From Hetaerina americana (lineage: Eukaryota; Arthropoda; Insecta; Odonata; Calopterygidae), in contig JAKTNV010000006.1 in the NCBI GenBank assembly GCA_022747635.1, forward strand, positions 70,347,590 to 70,411,589: a stretch of 64,000 nucleotides of DNA, written 5' to 3'. Every line of letters begins with the position of its first letter. The first letter of the stretch is position 1. Of the stretch, positions 24,160 to 36,500 are shown one piece after another. A program made the translations under genes and the position numbers. Under the pieces are notes generated by a model. That model was not told where the DNA came from. It was given only the letters and a program-made list of their open reading frames with translations, and ran no database searches.

Positions 24160-24440
24160 ATGATAACGTGCTGTCTTCCCACCGGGACCCAGGTCCGAAT
24201 CCCGGAGACGGCAGATATTTTTAAGTGGTATCCCGGTCCCTTCTTGAGGCGCTTTGTGAAGCGTACCTGTACTTGGAGTGAGTACGGCGTCCGTCGGATG
24301 GGACGTTAAACTGCTTCGTTAAGAGTAAGCTAATGCCGACGCCGGGTTTCTCTCCACCCAACCTTCTTTACCATACATTCTAAACGGCGCAAATGGCCTT
24401 AGCTGTCGGTTGCCTCCCTTAAAAACTACTACTACTGTTA
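24160..24440 (+). mobile_element. tRNA-derived SINE with conserved central block and ACT tail
   Basis: GGTCCGAATCC at 24192-24202 differs by one base from the canonical polymerase III B box GGTTCGAATCC and is followed by CCGGAGACGG. About 85 bases downstream, GTCCGTCGGATGGGACGTTA (24289-24308) resembles the conserved central segment (GGATG-GACGTTAAA type) shared by several invertebrate SINE families. The element closes with AAAAACTACTACTACT, a short tandem-triplet tail. The 5' A box is eroded. SINEs carry no protein and use LINE enzymes to move. The element is fairly well preserved for this window. Confidence 0.72.
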
Positions 24441-25225
24441 TGATTTCGTGGTGACTCGGAGGACTTAGGACTTTATGGCCATTAATCCTTAAGGTTATGC
24501 AACTAACTTTGTGAAACTGTCTTGAACTTTGCCTATATTTTGTCTAGGTTTCATATTTATATGTATGTTGCGCATACGAAAGAACAATAGGCATTTAAAT
24601 TATGCCTATGAAATTCTTGAGGCCTCCATGGTGATAAAATAAAACTAATATCATGACTTGAAGTACCAAAAGTTATAAATTGCAAATCTCAAAACGGCTA
24701 GTCAATGCTTTCACGGGTTCATCTTTGATAGCTTAATCACCTAAATGTGATACCTCGTATAAAAGTAAGTTAATTAACGTAAGCTAACAATATTACGCAA
24801 TAGAATAAGTATTAAGTAAGCAATAATTTTCTGAATTAATGACGATTAGTAAGAATGGCAACACCAAATTATAAACATACAAATGACTTTTAGGAAAACA
24901 AACCAATCATTTAACTCCAAATTCCATGGAAAAGTCATAGCCTATTGAATCTCTGATTTCCCTATTTTAATAAACCATCTTACAAACAGAGAGAGGATAA
25001 GCTTAGGTAATTTCCATGGGAAGTAGTTTTAAATTCAATCGTTTAATGACTTGTGCATGAAGTCATTGAACGATTAATACAATGTATGTAAATAAATTGT
25101 ACTTTAAGTATTTCCTAATCTCGGTCAGAAGCTGTAAAAATAATTTAGCATTCCAACTACTAGCATAATTGGTGGTCCTGAGAATTATAGACGCCATCTC
25201 ACAAGTTTCAGGGGCCATAATGATT
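24441..25225. other. AT-rich, only a hairpin at 25037-25075
   Basis: No coding or element signal apart from the hairpin listed next. Confidence 0.45.
25037..25075. repeat. Hairpin, 16-bp arms and 7-base loop
   Basis: AATCGTTTAATGACTT and AAGTCATTGAACGATT pair with a single G-T wobble across the loop GTGCATG. No T run follows, so it is not terminator-like. Confidence 0.85.
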
Positions 25226-25229
25226 CCAG

Positions 25230-26170
25230 ACTGGTGCGAAGTACTTGCCGAGCTCTGAATGAAAGGGCCGCGCCGGAGACGCTGACGATGCAACAATCAC
25301 AGCACCTCCAGAGTTCTCGCGAAACCACCGCCACCGCCCGACCCTCCGCAGAGCGGCCCATTCCCGCTTTCTTCCCCGTCTGTACTCACCTCCCTTCCCC
25401 TCCCCAACACAAGATCCCCCGAACCCTTACCCACTAACCATCCCTCCCGAAAAGTTCCACCGCGCGTCGCCTCCGAAGGCGGAGACGAACTTCAATCAAA
25501 CCCTCTCCACGGTCTGTTATCTCGCCCTATCCCACACCCCTATCCACCCATCCGCTCGCCTCACTCCCGCTTAACCTAACCCTCGAAACACGCCCCCCCT
25601 TTCCTCCACCCTCACCCCCATTTTACGGCCCGAACCATAACAGCTCGAGCGGGCAATACCCCACCACCTTCGAAGAAACTTCCACCCAAGTTTAGGGCGT
25701 CGCCTTAAAACATGCTCCGGTGAGTAAAGGTACTCTCTCCCCCTCGCACCCCTCCCATGAACCTCTCTTCTTTCCAAGCCCCCCAGACCTTATTCCCCAC
25801 GAGGTGAAGAAGGAATGGGGAGTTCGAGAGAAGGAGTGGAGTGGAGAGGGACCTCGCCGACCGACTCACGGAATGTAACGAGGGTGTCATCGGGAGGACA
25901 GAGAGCAAGTAGGTGTGTGTATGTGTGCTTGTATATATGTGGTGGGGAAAAGACGAGTTGCTTTGGGAGGTAGGAATAGAGAGGGGCGGAGAAAGAGAGA
26001 GGGGAAGGCCTGACTTGGAATGAATTTACTTTTAAAATAAAAAAGGTAGCCGGGGAGGAAAATGCATGGGGGAGAGAAAATCCCGAGGCCATCAGAGATA
26101 AGCCGGCGAAAGAGAGTTCTTGTTCAAAGCCTAACTTGTTTCCACACACAAACACTCACACACACTCAAA
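25230..26170. other. Composition island: CpG-rich, then CT-rich, then GA-rich
   Basis: 25230-25380 is CpG-rich (GGGCCGCGCCGGAGACG region). 25380-25800 is CT-rich on the + strand. From about 25800 to 26120 it is GA-rich. The transition near 25800 is sharp. Open frames on either strand are Pro/Ser- or Arg/Gly-rich without domains. Confidence 0.75.
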
Positions 26171-26790
26171 CAAATAGTGACGCTGGAAACCCATAAATAA
26201 GATCCGCTCTTCGTTACACTCTATCTACATTCTAACCATGAGTAAGGATGATTTAACTGCATCACGGATCTTCTTCAAGAGGGTCGACTACCACCAAGGG
26301 CTATTCAAATCTCCAAAATTGTCATAAATCTCAAATAATTGCGAAAAAAAGTTATTTTATCGTCAGTGGCTCGTTACTTTGTGTACTTTTTACCCTACAA
26401 TAAAGTTAATGTGACCCATTGAAAGTATTAGTCTTGGAATGAATTGCTCCATAAAAACCACATTTCCATGCTTTTAAAACGAAAAAAATGAGGGCAATCC
26501 TAAGTGTATAACCCCATTTAATGAAGAAAGGTCTAATTTTCCTTGCGTTTCTTGTTTCGAAAAAAAAAATATCGGTAATATTTTTGACACAATAAACTGA
26601 AAATATCAAAACAGCAGTGAAACCGTCTTCGCATTTTTGGGACATAATTATTACGCGCAAAGCCGCATACTTTCTTGGGAAGAAGAACCGGGATGAGTTA
26701 TTTCGTAAGCGAAAACGAAGAATAAACCAGCATGCAATAATATAAGCGGAGCATATAGAGGCCCACTGTTTTATCATGGAAAGGAATCAT
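26171..26790. other. AT-rich, nothing certain
   Basis: Contains a 123-codon minus-strand frame (26406-26777) with hydrophobic stretches but no motif I recognise. I do not call it a gene. Confidence 0.35.
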
Positions 26791-26794
26791 CTAT

Positions 26795-27230
26795 TAAAAG
26801 ATCCTAAGAGAAGAAGGGCATGTAAGTAAGCCATCGCCCAGGAGTGAAAATCGGAGAAAAGATATGGAAGCAAGATTGCGAGAAGAGAAACAAATGCAGG
26901 TAGCAGAGATTGAGAGCTGCGGGCGTGAAGTGAAAACTAAGCGGAAGGGGGAAGAATGGACTCGGAATGGAGGTATGTATTGAAGAAGAGAGCGAGGAGA
27001 CGGAGGGAAAGGTGGACACTTTGGGGAATGATGATGGACCAATCGAAAGGGCGAAGGACTCTCTCTCCCTCACTTAAAGGAAGGAGGAAAAACACAGCAG
27101 GAGAAGAGGAAAATTATACGCACGTGCGTGTGGAGGATTTGATCCTGAGATTTCTCCTTTGGGGTTAAGGCGGTTAAAATAGGCGGCCAGGGGCAAGTGG
27201 AGAGAGAGAGGTCGGAGGTTGGTATTGAAG
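26795..27230. other. Purine-rich (GA) tract
   Basis: The + strand is dominated by G and A (for example GGAGGAAAAACACAGCAGGA). It continues the purine-rich side of the island starting at 25800. Frames reading as Ser/Pro on the minus strand are artefacts. Confidence 0.7.
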
Positions 27231-27735
27231 CGACTAAATCGAAAAGAGACTTCACGGGTCTCCATTTCCTCAGCAATTTCAGGATTCCCCTGAAATTTGG
27301 TATGTTCTGGTCCCAGAAATGCCTTGCCTCCAAATTGAATAGATCCCGGAACTTAGAAATGCTAATTCAAACTGAGAATTATGGTTTTATTTTGACAGAA
27401 GTTTTTAAATGTATCGATTATTTACTACTATTTGAATAAATAGATATTGAATGATAAGTATTTTTGCCTATATTGATCATAATCTGTAGTTACCATTCAT
27501 CAATTTTGAGGGTGTAAAATTTTTCGAATACATTTAATTAATGTACACCTCGCCATCGGATTTGTTAAACATATTATCAAACATGACATCTCACTTTTTT
27601 GGCATTAGTATACTCTATTTAGCGAAATATACGAGTTCATCATAATACTTCGACATATCTATTAAATTTGAATTCATACGTTTGTAAATAAATAGATGAA
27701 CGAAATTTATATTCAATTTCATGCCTTCTAAGTGG
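27231..27735. other. AT-rich, nothing recognised
   Basis: Gap between two purine-rich stretches. Confidence 0.45.
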
Positions 27736-27739
27736 GGAT

Positions 27740-28700
27740 ATGGAGAGTATTCGTGGATTAGGAAAGGGGAAAATAAGACAAATTATTCCTGGTAAAACAT
27801 TTGGAGTCCAACCTTCTCAAATTAAAAATATCCAGGAATTAAGCAAGGCGACGCTAAATGCTCGCCCTCTCGGTGGTGCTCTGGTGGCTGTGACCGTAAG
27901 GTCACAGGGCAGTGGGAAGCCGGTTCGGACGGTTGGGTTGCTGGAGGACAGCAAAGAGGTGAGAGACAGAAAGTGAGGGCCGGGTTACGGACAAGGTGAT
28001 TTGGGCAAGGGCGGCTATACTGTATAAGAAGGGCAGGAGGTTTGGGAGGCGTTAGGTCGAGGATAAAGGAAGGAAGGGATAGGGTGGGGTTGAAATAAGG
28101 CAGCTAGATGGTCTCGAGACAGAATAGATGAGTAAGTGGAAGGCTAAGAGGATTGGGAGGGTATGGGTACGATATGGCTATTGAAGGGGAGGGTTGGAAG
28201 GACGAGGTTTGAATGGAGGTCGGGGAATAGGGACAAGAGCGAAAGATAGCGGCACAACCCCTCGGGAAAGAGGACAGTTAGATGGGGTTGGACAGAAGAG
28301 AGCGGGGCGGGCCGGTAGACATAAGCGTTAAATGGGCTGTGCGAATGGAAAAAGCTGGGCGGGAAAAGGGGGCGTGTCCCGGACACGAGGGTGGTTGCTG
28401 GTGTTGGTGGGAGGAGGGGGAGAAATGAGAAGAAAGGTGGGCTAAGATGTTGGAGTCCAGGGGAGAAAGAGGAAGTGACGGTGCTGAGTTCTCTACACAC
28501 GGAAAGTGGAGGAGAAGGGGGAGAAGGCTAAAGACGAGGAGACAGAGGAGTCGAGAGGGAAATTGTGCGAAGGACAAGAAAACGGTGATAAAAAAGAATT
28601 GGGAAAAAAGAGGGTTTCCATTTGATGGCTTGAGGTAAGAATTGACGGTGGGAGTGGAGATGACTTAAAGAAGTTTGGGGAAGACGAAAAACTGTAGCTC
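27740..28700. other. G-rich/purine-rich tract with a small hairpin
   Basis: About 950 bases with strong G over C excess on the + strand (GGGAGGAGGGGGAGAAATGA). An 8-bp hairpin, CTGTGACC-GTAA-GGTCACAG, lies at 27888-27907. A 78-codon frame starts at 27740 but has no known motif. Confidence 0.7.
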
Positions 28701-31150
28701 TGAGAACAAGATGGTTTTACCCCTTAAAGGGGAAGCCGGCACTGGAATTGACTTTCGTAAACTTGGAAATGAGTTCGGTCCCGGAGTTTTTGTAGGTTGC
28801 TCACGTACCATTGACCTCGTCATCAATGAACCTTGGCATATGGGGCTTCCGGGTTTTCAGGGATAGAGGCATAAAAATTTCAATTTTAAACTATAACATA
28901 ACTCTGTTCTCCAGAAATCTTCTCTGAATTCACCTAGTTACAACTTCCAACAAAGTCAGTATATGATATTTTTGACGATGAAATCGTTATAAACAAAATT
29001 TCATATTTTATAAACCACAACAGAACATGCGTGCGAGAGTATTTGTATCTAATAATTTTATTCCAAGGGAATTCAATTCCAAGATTGATATAGTTAATGA
29101 AATTTTGCATAGTCCCCAAAATTTTGGATAAATATTGCTCAGAAAAATATCATAAATACGCATTTCATAAAATATGAGGGCAAACATTTTTTTTATTTCG
29201 GATATATATTTTTCAAAATTTATTCAAGCACAAATTTAACTTTGAAATAAAGCTACACACGAAATGGCATATAGTGTGAATTTAAAAATAATTTAGAATG
29301 AACCTTTTCTGCAAACAGGGCTTTTTAAATGTTCTTACATATTTGACTTTCAATATGTAATCAATGCTCTTTACTTGTAACCTTAAAAGGAAGGAATTGC
29401 TGACACTTTAAGCACAAAAATTTGCTCGTTAATATTAGTTTTTCGTTACGGTTCTTAAAAATACTCATATCTTATTAGTTAAGGACCATTTAATTTTTCA
29501 TGGAAAACGAAGTTCAAATGCCAAAAATGGTTAAATAGTATGAAACGAGAAGTGGCCGTTTAGCATAAGGAAAATTAATAAATGAAGTTGCTTAGCTAAG
29601 CATCATTGGAATTGGTAGTTTAAAAGTGGTGAAGTTATTTTTGAATATACTTTCAAAATACTTTCCTTTCTGTATCTTTCTAAAAAGTCTTTATTTGGCA
29701 AAACATAAACTATCGCATCTTGAGAACAAATCCATGAGTAAGTAAAAATCAGAGATGAATACTTGTTTCAGTTTTTGTTATTTAATTCTCGGTGTGAAGA
29801 AAAATGTAATTAAATTGGAGTAATCATTTTGCTTGAATTAAACAATCTTATAAACGACTGACTCTTATTTACGGGTAATTTGGAACGATCGGCTGATGCC
29901 GCCACGGTCGATAGACTAGTACGTAAGAAACATTTTGCTAGATAATACGTTGTCCGGCGTTTGCCATGTCTTGAATGCATTTAGCAACGCTATCTATCTC
30001 CTGGAGATACGCTCAAACTAGTACGCTTTTTGAAAATCAATTGCTACTGCCCATTTGAACTGATGAAAAAACAGTAGTCGGCAGCCTAAGCTTAGAAACG
30101 CACCGAAGTACTCAGTCAAAGCAGTTTTAGTTAGCACTGCCTGACAATAGTACTTGTAATAGAAGGATCTACCATATTTTTTCATGAGGAGACGAAAATT
30201 TACGAAACTTGAATTTTACCTAACAGATTTAGTTGCTGGATAAATAGGCTAAATTTATTAATAACAAATTTGATTGGCTTACATTTAGGTACACACCTTT
30301 AGTAATAATGAAATTTAAATATGTCCAAGATTACATAACTTATTACGTTGTATTGGAGCTGTGATATTACTAATATCTATTTACTATTTAGCCTTAAATA
30401 GTCACAACGTACAGTAAAAGAAAGGCAAATTTCTGGGAAAATCTGCAAAAGAGAGTGTGTTGGGAAAAGGGTGGATTTGATAAGAGGTGAACTAACAAAT
30501 ATGCACATTAAGGGCATTATGGCAGAAATAAGGACATAAATGAGCAAATTCCCCATCATAATCTAAACTCAGGTTCTCTTCTTCCCTAATTAATTCATGA
30601 GATATTCCCGCAAAGGGTATTTATGCTCGAACCTTTAACCTTTTACATTAACCAAAAATATTGTGTTTTATATATTTTAGAGCGGAACTTTGTACTTTCA
30701 TTAATGGATGCATAACGACAATAGTCTAACATTGAAACGACGAGAAAAACCAACCTTAGGAAGCCATAAGGACAACACTAAGCAATTAAAATGATTAGTT
30801 CAGGGTTATGGGTAAATTTCGAGCGTAATCGGAACATTTGCCAAATAAGTAATTTATAAAACGTCTTAAAATTCAAACAATACCACAATGAATGTAAGAG
30901 TTTCAATATTATTGATAAGAATTTAAATTACGACGATTCCAGTACTGTAGTATGCAAGATGAGCCAATCTGCCAAGGTAACCAGGTTCCTAGACTAAATA
31001 GTTAAGACGTCAAAATACTTAGTATTTTAAAGTCTAAATATTTGATTCTATTTTCCTTCTAAAAGTGTGTAAATGATACAATGATAAACAATATGAAGAC
31101 CTCGCAACAGTTCACTCAAAAATATCAAGTGGGTATTTTAATACCTTATT
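28701..31150. other. AT-rich, nothing recognised
   Basis: The first 160 bases (28701-28866) are moderately GC-rich and unassigned. The rest is AT-rich without signals. Confidence 0.45.
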
Positions 31151-31152
31151 TA

Positions 31153-32418
31153 CGAGGGTCGTCCCATAAGTACCCAGCCTGGCCTAGAGGTGGTGGTAGC
31201 TATTCGAAAAATATCTCTGTATTATAAAATACGCAACTATTGAGGCATATGTATCAAGGTTGAAGATGCTACTTTGTTTAGTAGTTGTTTGGCAGCCATC
31301 ATTAGTGAACGTTTTCAATGAATCTGTGAAAATGGAGTAAATAGGTCATCGTTATGTGATTTATTTGAAAGGCCTCAGCCTAACTAATATAATAGCTGAA
31401 CTGGATTTTACTCTGGGTGTGCCTTCTCCTTCGTTTACAACAGTAAAATATTAGGTAGCAGAGTTTACACGAGGCCGTACGAGCTTTCAAGACGAGCATC
31501 GCATTGGTCGACCAAATGAGGTACTGACTCCAGAAACGATGAAAAAAATCCACAAAGGGATGCCGGATGATCGTCGACTGAAAGTATGCGAGCGATCAGA
31601 CATGGTAGGCATTTCAAAAATTGAGGGACGCCGTATATTAACTGAGCATTTGGACATGAGAAAGCTGTGTGCAAGATTGGTGCCGCGTTTGCTCACACTC
31701 GAGCAAAACCAGTGTCGTGAAGAGGTTTCAATTGATTGTTTAGCAAAGTTCCACTGCAACAAAGCAGAATTATTGTATCGTTATATAACCATGGATGAAA
31801 CATGGGTCCATTACTTAACACCCGGGACAAACGAACAATCAAAACAATGGATTCAAAAGGGTTTCCACAGAAGGCCAAGACCGTTTCATCTGCAGGCAAG
31901 GTCATGGCATGGGTTGCACGTGGGATGAATTTCATTGAATATCTTGGAAAAGGGACAACTATCAACGGTAAGTATCATGCAAACTTATCACAAATTTCAT
32001 TGAAAAATTCAAGCAGAAGCGGCCGCATTTGGCTAAGAAGAAACTGTTGTTTCATCATGACAATGCACTGGCTCACATATCCGTCATTAAAATGGCCAAA
32101 ATTCATGAATTAAAGTTTGACTTGCTACCTCATGCGCCCTATTTGACAGATTTAGCCCCCTTAGATTGTTTTATGTTTGCAAACTTGAAAAAATGGCTAC
32201 GCGGTCAAAGATTTACCAACCGTGAAAAAGTGATGTCGGCATTCAATCGCTATTTTGAGGATTAAGACAGTTCTTGTTATAAAAAGGGTATCAAACTTAT
32301 TGAACATCGCTGGGAAAAGTATATAGAGCTGAAATGAGATTATGTTGAAAAATAAATAAATTTTTTTCCAAAATTTTTATGTTTTTTTTTGGGTCGGGTA
32401 CTTCTGGGGTTACCCTCG
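31153..32418 (+). mobile_element. Mariner element, 1266 bp, imperfect terminal inverted repeats
   Basis: The left end reads CGAGGGTCGTCCCATAAGTA and the reverse complement of the right end reads CGAGGGTAACCCCAGAAGTA. TA flanks both ends (31151-31152 and 32419-32420). Size, target site and an interior transposase pseudogene fit a full-length mariner. This is a different family from the elements at 330 and 11520, judging by ends and protein. End divergence shows it is not recent. Confidence 0.93.
31332..32354 (+). pseudogene. Mariner transposase pseudogene, nearly full length
   Basis: From ATG at 31332 a transposase of about 340 codons can be followed. It has a stop as third codon (TAA, 31338-31340) and another at 31452-31454, where the family has Trp (KYWVAEF). 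The first frame runs to about 31860 and holds FTRGRTSFQDEHRIGRPNE, MRKLCARLVPRLL (WVPRLL-type linker) and the first catalytic Asp in TMDETWVHY. A frameshift leads to KAKTVSSAGKVMAWVARGM and INGKYHANL. A second frameshift leads to LLFHHDNALAH and TDLAPLDCF, whose Asp residues are 34 apart, with NLKKWLRGQRF after. A third shift and a TGA precede the terminal DYVEK. All three catalytic Asp are present, but the gene is broken. Confidence 0.92.
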
Positions 32419-32439
32419 TAAAAAGAATTCTGCATGTGA

Positions 32440-32930
32440 TCACCCAATAGGGAAAATATTTTCTTTTGGTTTAGATATTTTGATGATACATTTTGTGTCT
32501 GGTTAAATTCAGGGGGACATCTCGACAACTTCATGATTATACTCAACGGCATTGGCAGGTCGATCAAATTCACAAAGGAGACGGAAAATGAAGAGGATCT
32601 AGACTTAACCATTTCAAATGTCATCGAATATTAGAATTCCCGTGTTTGAAAGAACTAATAAATCAACCAAATCATATATGGAGAAGTTCAAGAAATCGTG
32701 TATCACTGAAAATAGCCGCTTTTCACCCCATGTTACACAGGATGCTAACTATCCTGTCACAATCCAGCATAAGGAACTTCAAGACTTATGACGAATTGCT
32801 ACGGACAGCAGCTACAGCAGCTACTAGACTCATAGGCACACTTAAAAATGGGAAAAGCACAAAATCAGTCATCATAGATATCTACGGAACCCTCCCCATC
32901 TACTGCAGTACTACTTAACGGAGTAAAATC
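32440..32930 (+). mobile_element. Penelope-like element, reverse-transcriptase fragment
   Basis: Beginning at 32470 the + strand reads FRYFDDTFCVWLNSGG, matching the Penelope-like RYVDDTFxxW catalytic motif with V changed to F. It continues HLDNFMIILNGIGRSIKFT and KETENEEDL...LTISNV, the usual run toward FLDxxI (slightly deleted here). After a frameshift, KIAAFHPMLHRMLTI near 32705-32750 matches the downstream KLAAFHSMLHRML block. An intact element would be a retroelement with reverse transcriptase and GIY-YIG endonuclease; neither upstream parts nor the endonuclease are visible. Stops and frameshifts make this a dead fragment. It starts only about 20-50 bases after the right end of the mariner. 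Confidence 0.8.
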
Positions 32931-35640
32931 CCTAAAGTAAATTAAATTCAACAAAAATATACCATAAATCGAAATTAAACCTACGTTTTACAAACATATA
33001 TGGCTTACAACACATGTAATTTATACCAAATATATCATTGAAACTACACAAAATATGGAGCACACGTTTTACAATGCGGCATCTAAAACTAAGTTTACAT
33101 AGGAAAATGAGGCAGATATTTCACAGAGAGAATCAAAGGAACACGATTTTTGTTTCATAAACAAAACTGGATTTCCGTTTTCATGAAACATTTGATCGAG
33201 AAATACCAGATTCAACTTTCCCGAGAATTTTGAAATCACACTCTGTCTAGCATTAAATAACTGTAATACTGCGAATGAATATAATCAACGTTTGCATTCT
33301 CCTCTCGTTAATCTCACAATTTCTAAATATCTACCCCATACATTGCATACCACCCCACCTACTCCGCCTCATTTTCCAATGCCCCGTGCCTAACATAAGC
33401 TAAGTGCCTAACTAAGCCCACGCCTAAACGCTCGTCTATACAGCTCTGTCCCTCTCCTAACACCATAAACTTGAAAAACAAATACCTGTAGATGATTTTT
33501 GTGACTCACCAACAAAGTACAACAAAGATTTTATTGGGGATTTATTAAGTATTTAAAGTACTTCTAGTTATGACGCAGTTCCTTGGATTTACGCCGAAAA
33601 CCGATTCCTATAAAAAATTATGTATTACACTGATTTTTTATAATGTTTTGTTCGAATTGCGATATTGGAAACAAGGCCTACTCCTACTGTATCAATAATC
33701 TTTGGCAGTTCATACTATGAATTCTTACTCTAAAACAAATTAATTCATACTAACACGAAGCTAAGATTTTATTGACCAGTTGATCTGAATATGGCAATAA
33801 TTGCAAAATAATGTTGGTAGTTCCCATATCTTTAACATATGATGATGCTCACATTTATAAAATGTATTAAACATATTCATGGTTCAAGTGTTTTAGACAA
33901 CCTACTTCGACTTTCATTCACCCAAAAGACCTCCAAACAGTTAAACTGACTGATCCTTTAGCTTCATTTCTGAAATACATAGGACAACGTCAATCTGAAG
34001 TTTTGGCGAATCTCCTCAAAACTTTTATCACGCTGAACGAATATTGGGTAAATATTCGGATTAAAACGTTATTTTTGCGATACTGTGACCACTAATGCTA
34101 TTGACTCAGTTTAAAAAATAAAACAGACACCAGCACACCTTATCTATCTACTGTATATCCAACGTCGGACTTGTTGAGGCCATATTTGATCAGTGGGAAA
34201 TTTAAATGAAGAGAACAAAAAATAGCTTCGCCAATATAGTCCATTTGAAAATTCCCTGAATTTTTTTAGCGTTTCCTAATTTAATATTGGCGTAACTTCT
34301 TGAATCAAATCGTATCATTATGAAATAGAAGTAATAATAATATTTTATACTTAAACTAAGCAATAATCTTCTTTAGAAAAATCCGTCAATATGAAAAATG
34401 AACAATATAGTATAACTGGGCTTAAAAAGCATCGAAGTCCTTTATTTCCATGAAATTTGTTCACTGGAAGTGATGTATACTCAATCACTTATGCTGCATC
34501 TTAATTTGAGTTAATATTTGGCATGGGAAAATGGCGACTTCGATAATGAATAAGGTAATACGAATAATCGAACTTGTCATTCTTTTTCCAAACAAGTGTA
34601 CGGACTGTTTAATTATTCCATTAAATTAAAAATAAAACTGAAATCCGGGTTTGAGAGGATAAGTACAATTGACAGCGCGTATCGTCGAGAAATTTTCTTT
34701 TACTATGAAATTTCTTAAAATCACATTCATGAAGGCTGTCAATTATTGTATCCATTTAATACCGTGCTACATTTCAATTCCCAGACGCAAGCTTATAAAG
34801 TTCTAACATTGATTCCTCTTCTTCAACTGCATTCCTAAATTCAAACCATTTTACAATGAACCAGTTGTTAATTTCGTGGAATTGTAACATTTTTTATATT
34901 CTGCAAATGAATTTCATTAGACTAGGAGAATTTAAACCTTCGGTGTCAATTTCCTAAGGGTACACATTAATGCAACTATCTCGAAAATTCTTCACTAATG
35001 TCTCATAAAACTTTTAAATATGATCACCGTAAGCATAAAAATAAAAATTGAAGGAGAATACGTCCTTTATATCCAGTACACTATTGAAATTATTTGAAAT
35101 ATTTGATTAAAATCATGGTGCCAAATTTTATTTGGAGAAAAACTCATCCATCGAGAAAATTTAGCAGCCTGTAAGTGAAATTGATATGAGTGTATGTTAT
35201 GTATAAACATTAATATCTGCAGAAAATATTTTCAACTAAATGAACAAAATTATGTATCACAGTTTTATTATTAATTCAATTCAAAATTAATTTAAATCAG
35301 GAAAAAATTGCTATGAAATGAAAAAGCTTATCAAAGAAAGAGAAGCTTTCTTATGAGAAAGCTTTATCAAATATTTCTGCTGAAAATCCGGGAATATTTG
35401 ATATTCTTTTATTATGGATACTTCTCCTAATTCACCTTAAACCTGAAATTACATACTAGAGGTAATCCAATTATGGTACAAAACAAAACACCTAATTAAA
35501 CAAAATTTGCTATCATAATAAACTAATTAGTATTAGCGGATTCTAATGCCTTTTCGGTAGATGATCACGCTGTAAGAATCAGGGATCGGGAATGGAATTC
35601 GTTAAAATGCAGATCTTCTGACTACTCGTAAAATAGGTAA
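32931..35640. other. AT-rich, nothing recognised
   Basis: Small inverted repeats occur (AAGCTTTCT/AGAAAGCTT near 35345). No genes or elements found. Confidence 0.5.
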
Positions 35641-35649
35641 GAGTTTAAA

Positions 35650-36500
35650 GGCGGTAGAGAATCAAGTGTTTGCGAAGCTTCGGAAAGATGATGAACTCCT
35701 TGATCCGTGGATGAGATAGGTGTGCTGAGAACACTACGCAAGATGTGATCGTCTGATGGGAATGCGCAGAGAACGGGAAGAGACTTTCAGGGAAGCGGGG
35801 AGGAGAGGGTGGAGGGAAAGGGATAGGGCGGGGCGGGATAAGGGAGGGAGTCGTCGCATGTTACCGCGCATAAACGGCCGAAGGGCTTCGGATGGGCGCC
35901 GAAGCGTAAGATTGAGGCCCGCACGTTTTGGGAGAAACCGAAGCAAAAAATGAAAGGCAGGGGAAGAGGGAAGAAAAAAATGAAAGAGCGGGAAGAGGAA
36001 CGTCCAGACGAAGGAGACGTGAAGAGGACTCTCCGTCTTTATACGCAAGAAAAGAGGCCAGGAGGGTGGGGGGATGTAGGGAGAGGAGTGAGACGAAATA
36101 GTGACCTTGTGCCTCCTCCTCACTCCCCACGCAGGAAAGGGAGAAAAAAATAAATAGAAGGGGACGCGGGAAAGGTTTCCTGTAAGAGGAAGATATACAC
36201 ACGAGGTAAAGGGAAAACGCTGTCACATGCGGGTGGAGGAAGGAAGACTAAATGGAGATTGTAAGATGGCGTGAAGTGTACGCGCCCGTCAATGGGGAAA
36301 TACATTTGGATGGCGACGAGGGGACGACGAAGGGAAACGGAAGAGGGGAGAAACGCGAGAACCCACGGCGCCACAAAGTCGACGGGAGTGAAAAATTGAA
36401 ATGCGAGAAATGTCCACATGCACAACACTCAACGAAAGAAGTGCAAACGGAAGCAGGTGCATTTCTAATGGGAATCATGCACATATCAAGGAAACTCGAA
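35650..36500. other. Purine-rich (GA) island with CpG
   Basis: The + strand is GA-rich for about 800 bases, with CpG scattered at 35840-35940 and 36270-36390. Arg/Glu/Gly-rich frames on the + strand and Pro/Ser/Phe-rich frames on the - strand (up to 129 codons) are compositional. Confidence 0.72.

Noticed and set aside
26406..26777. 123-codon minus-strand frame with hydrophobic stretches
   Set aside because: No motif, no splice or promoter context that I can support; frames of this size can occur by chance.
27740..27976. 78-codon open frame in the G-rich tract
   Set aside because: No recognisable domain, lies within strongly skewed sequence, and overlapping frames are similarly open.
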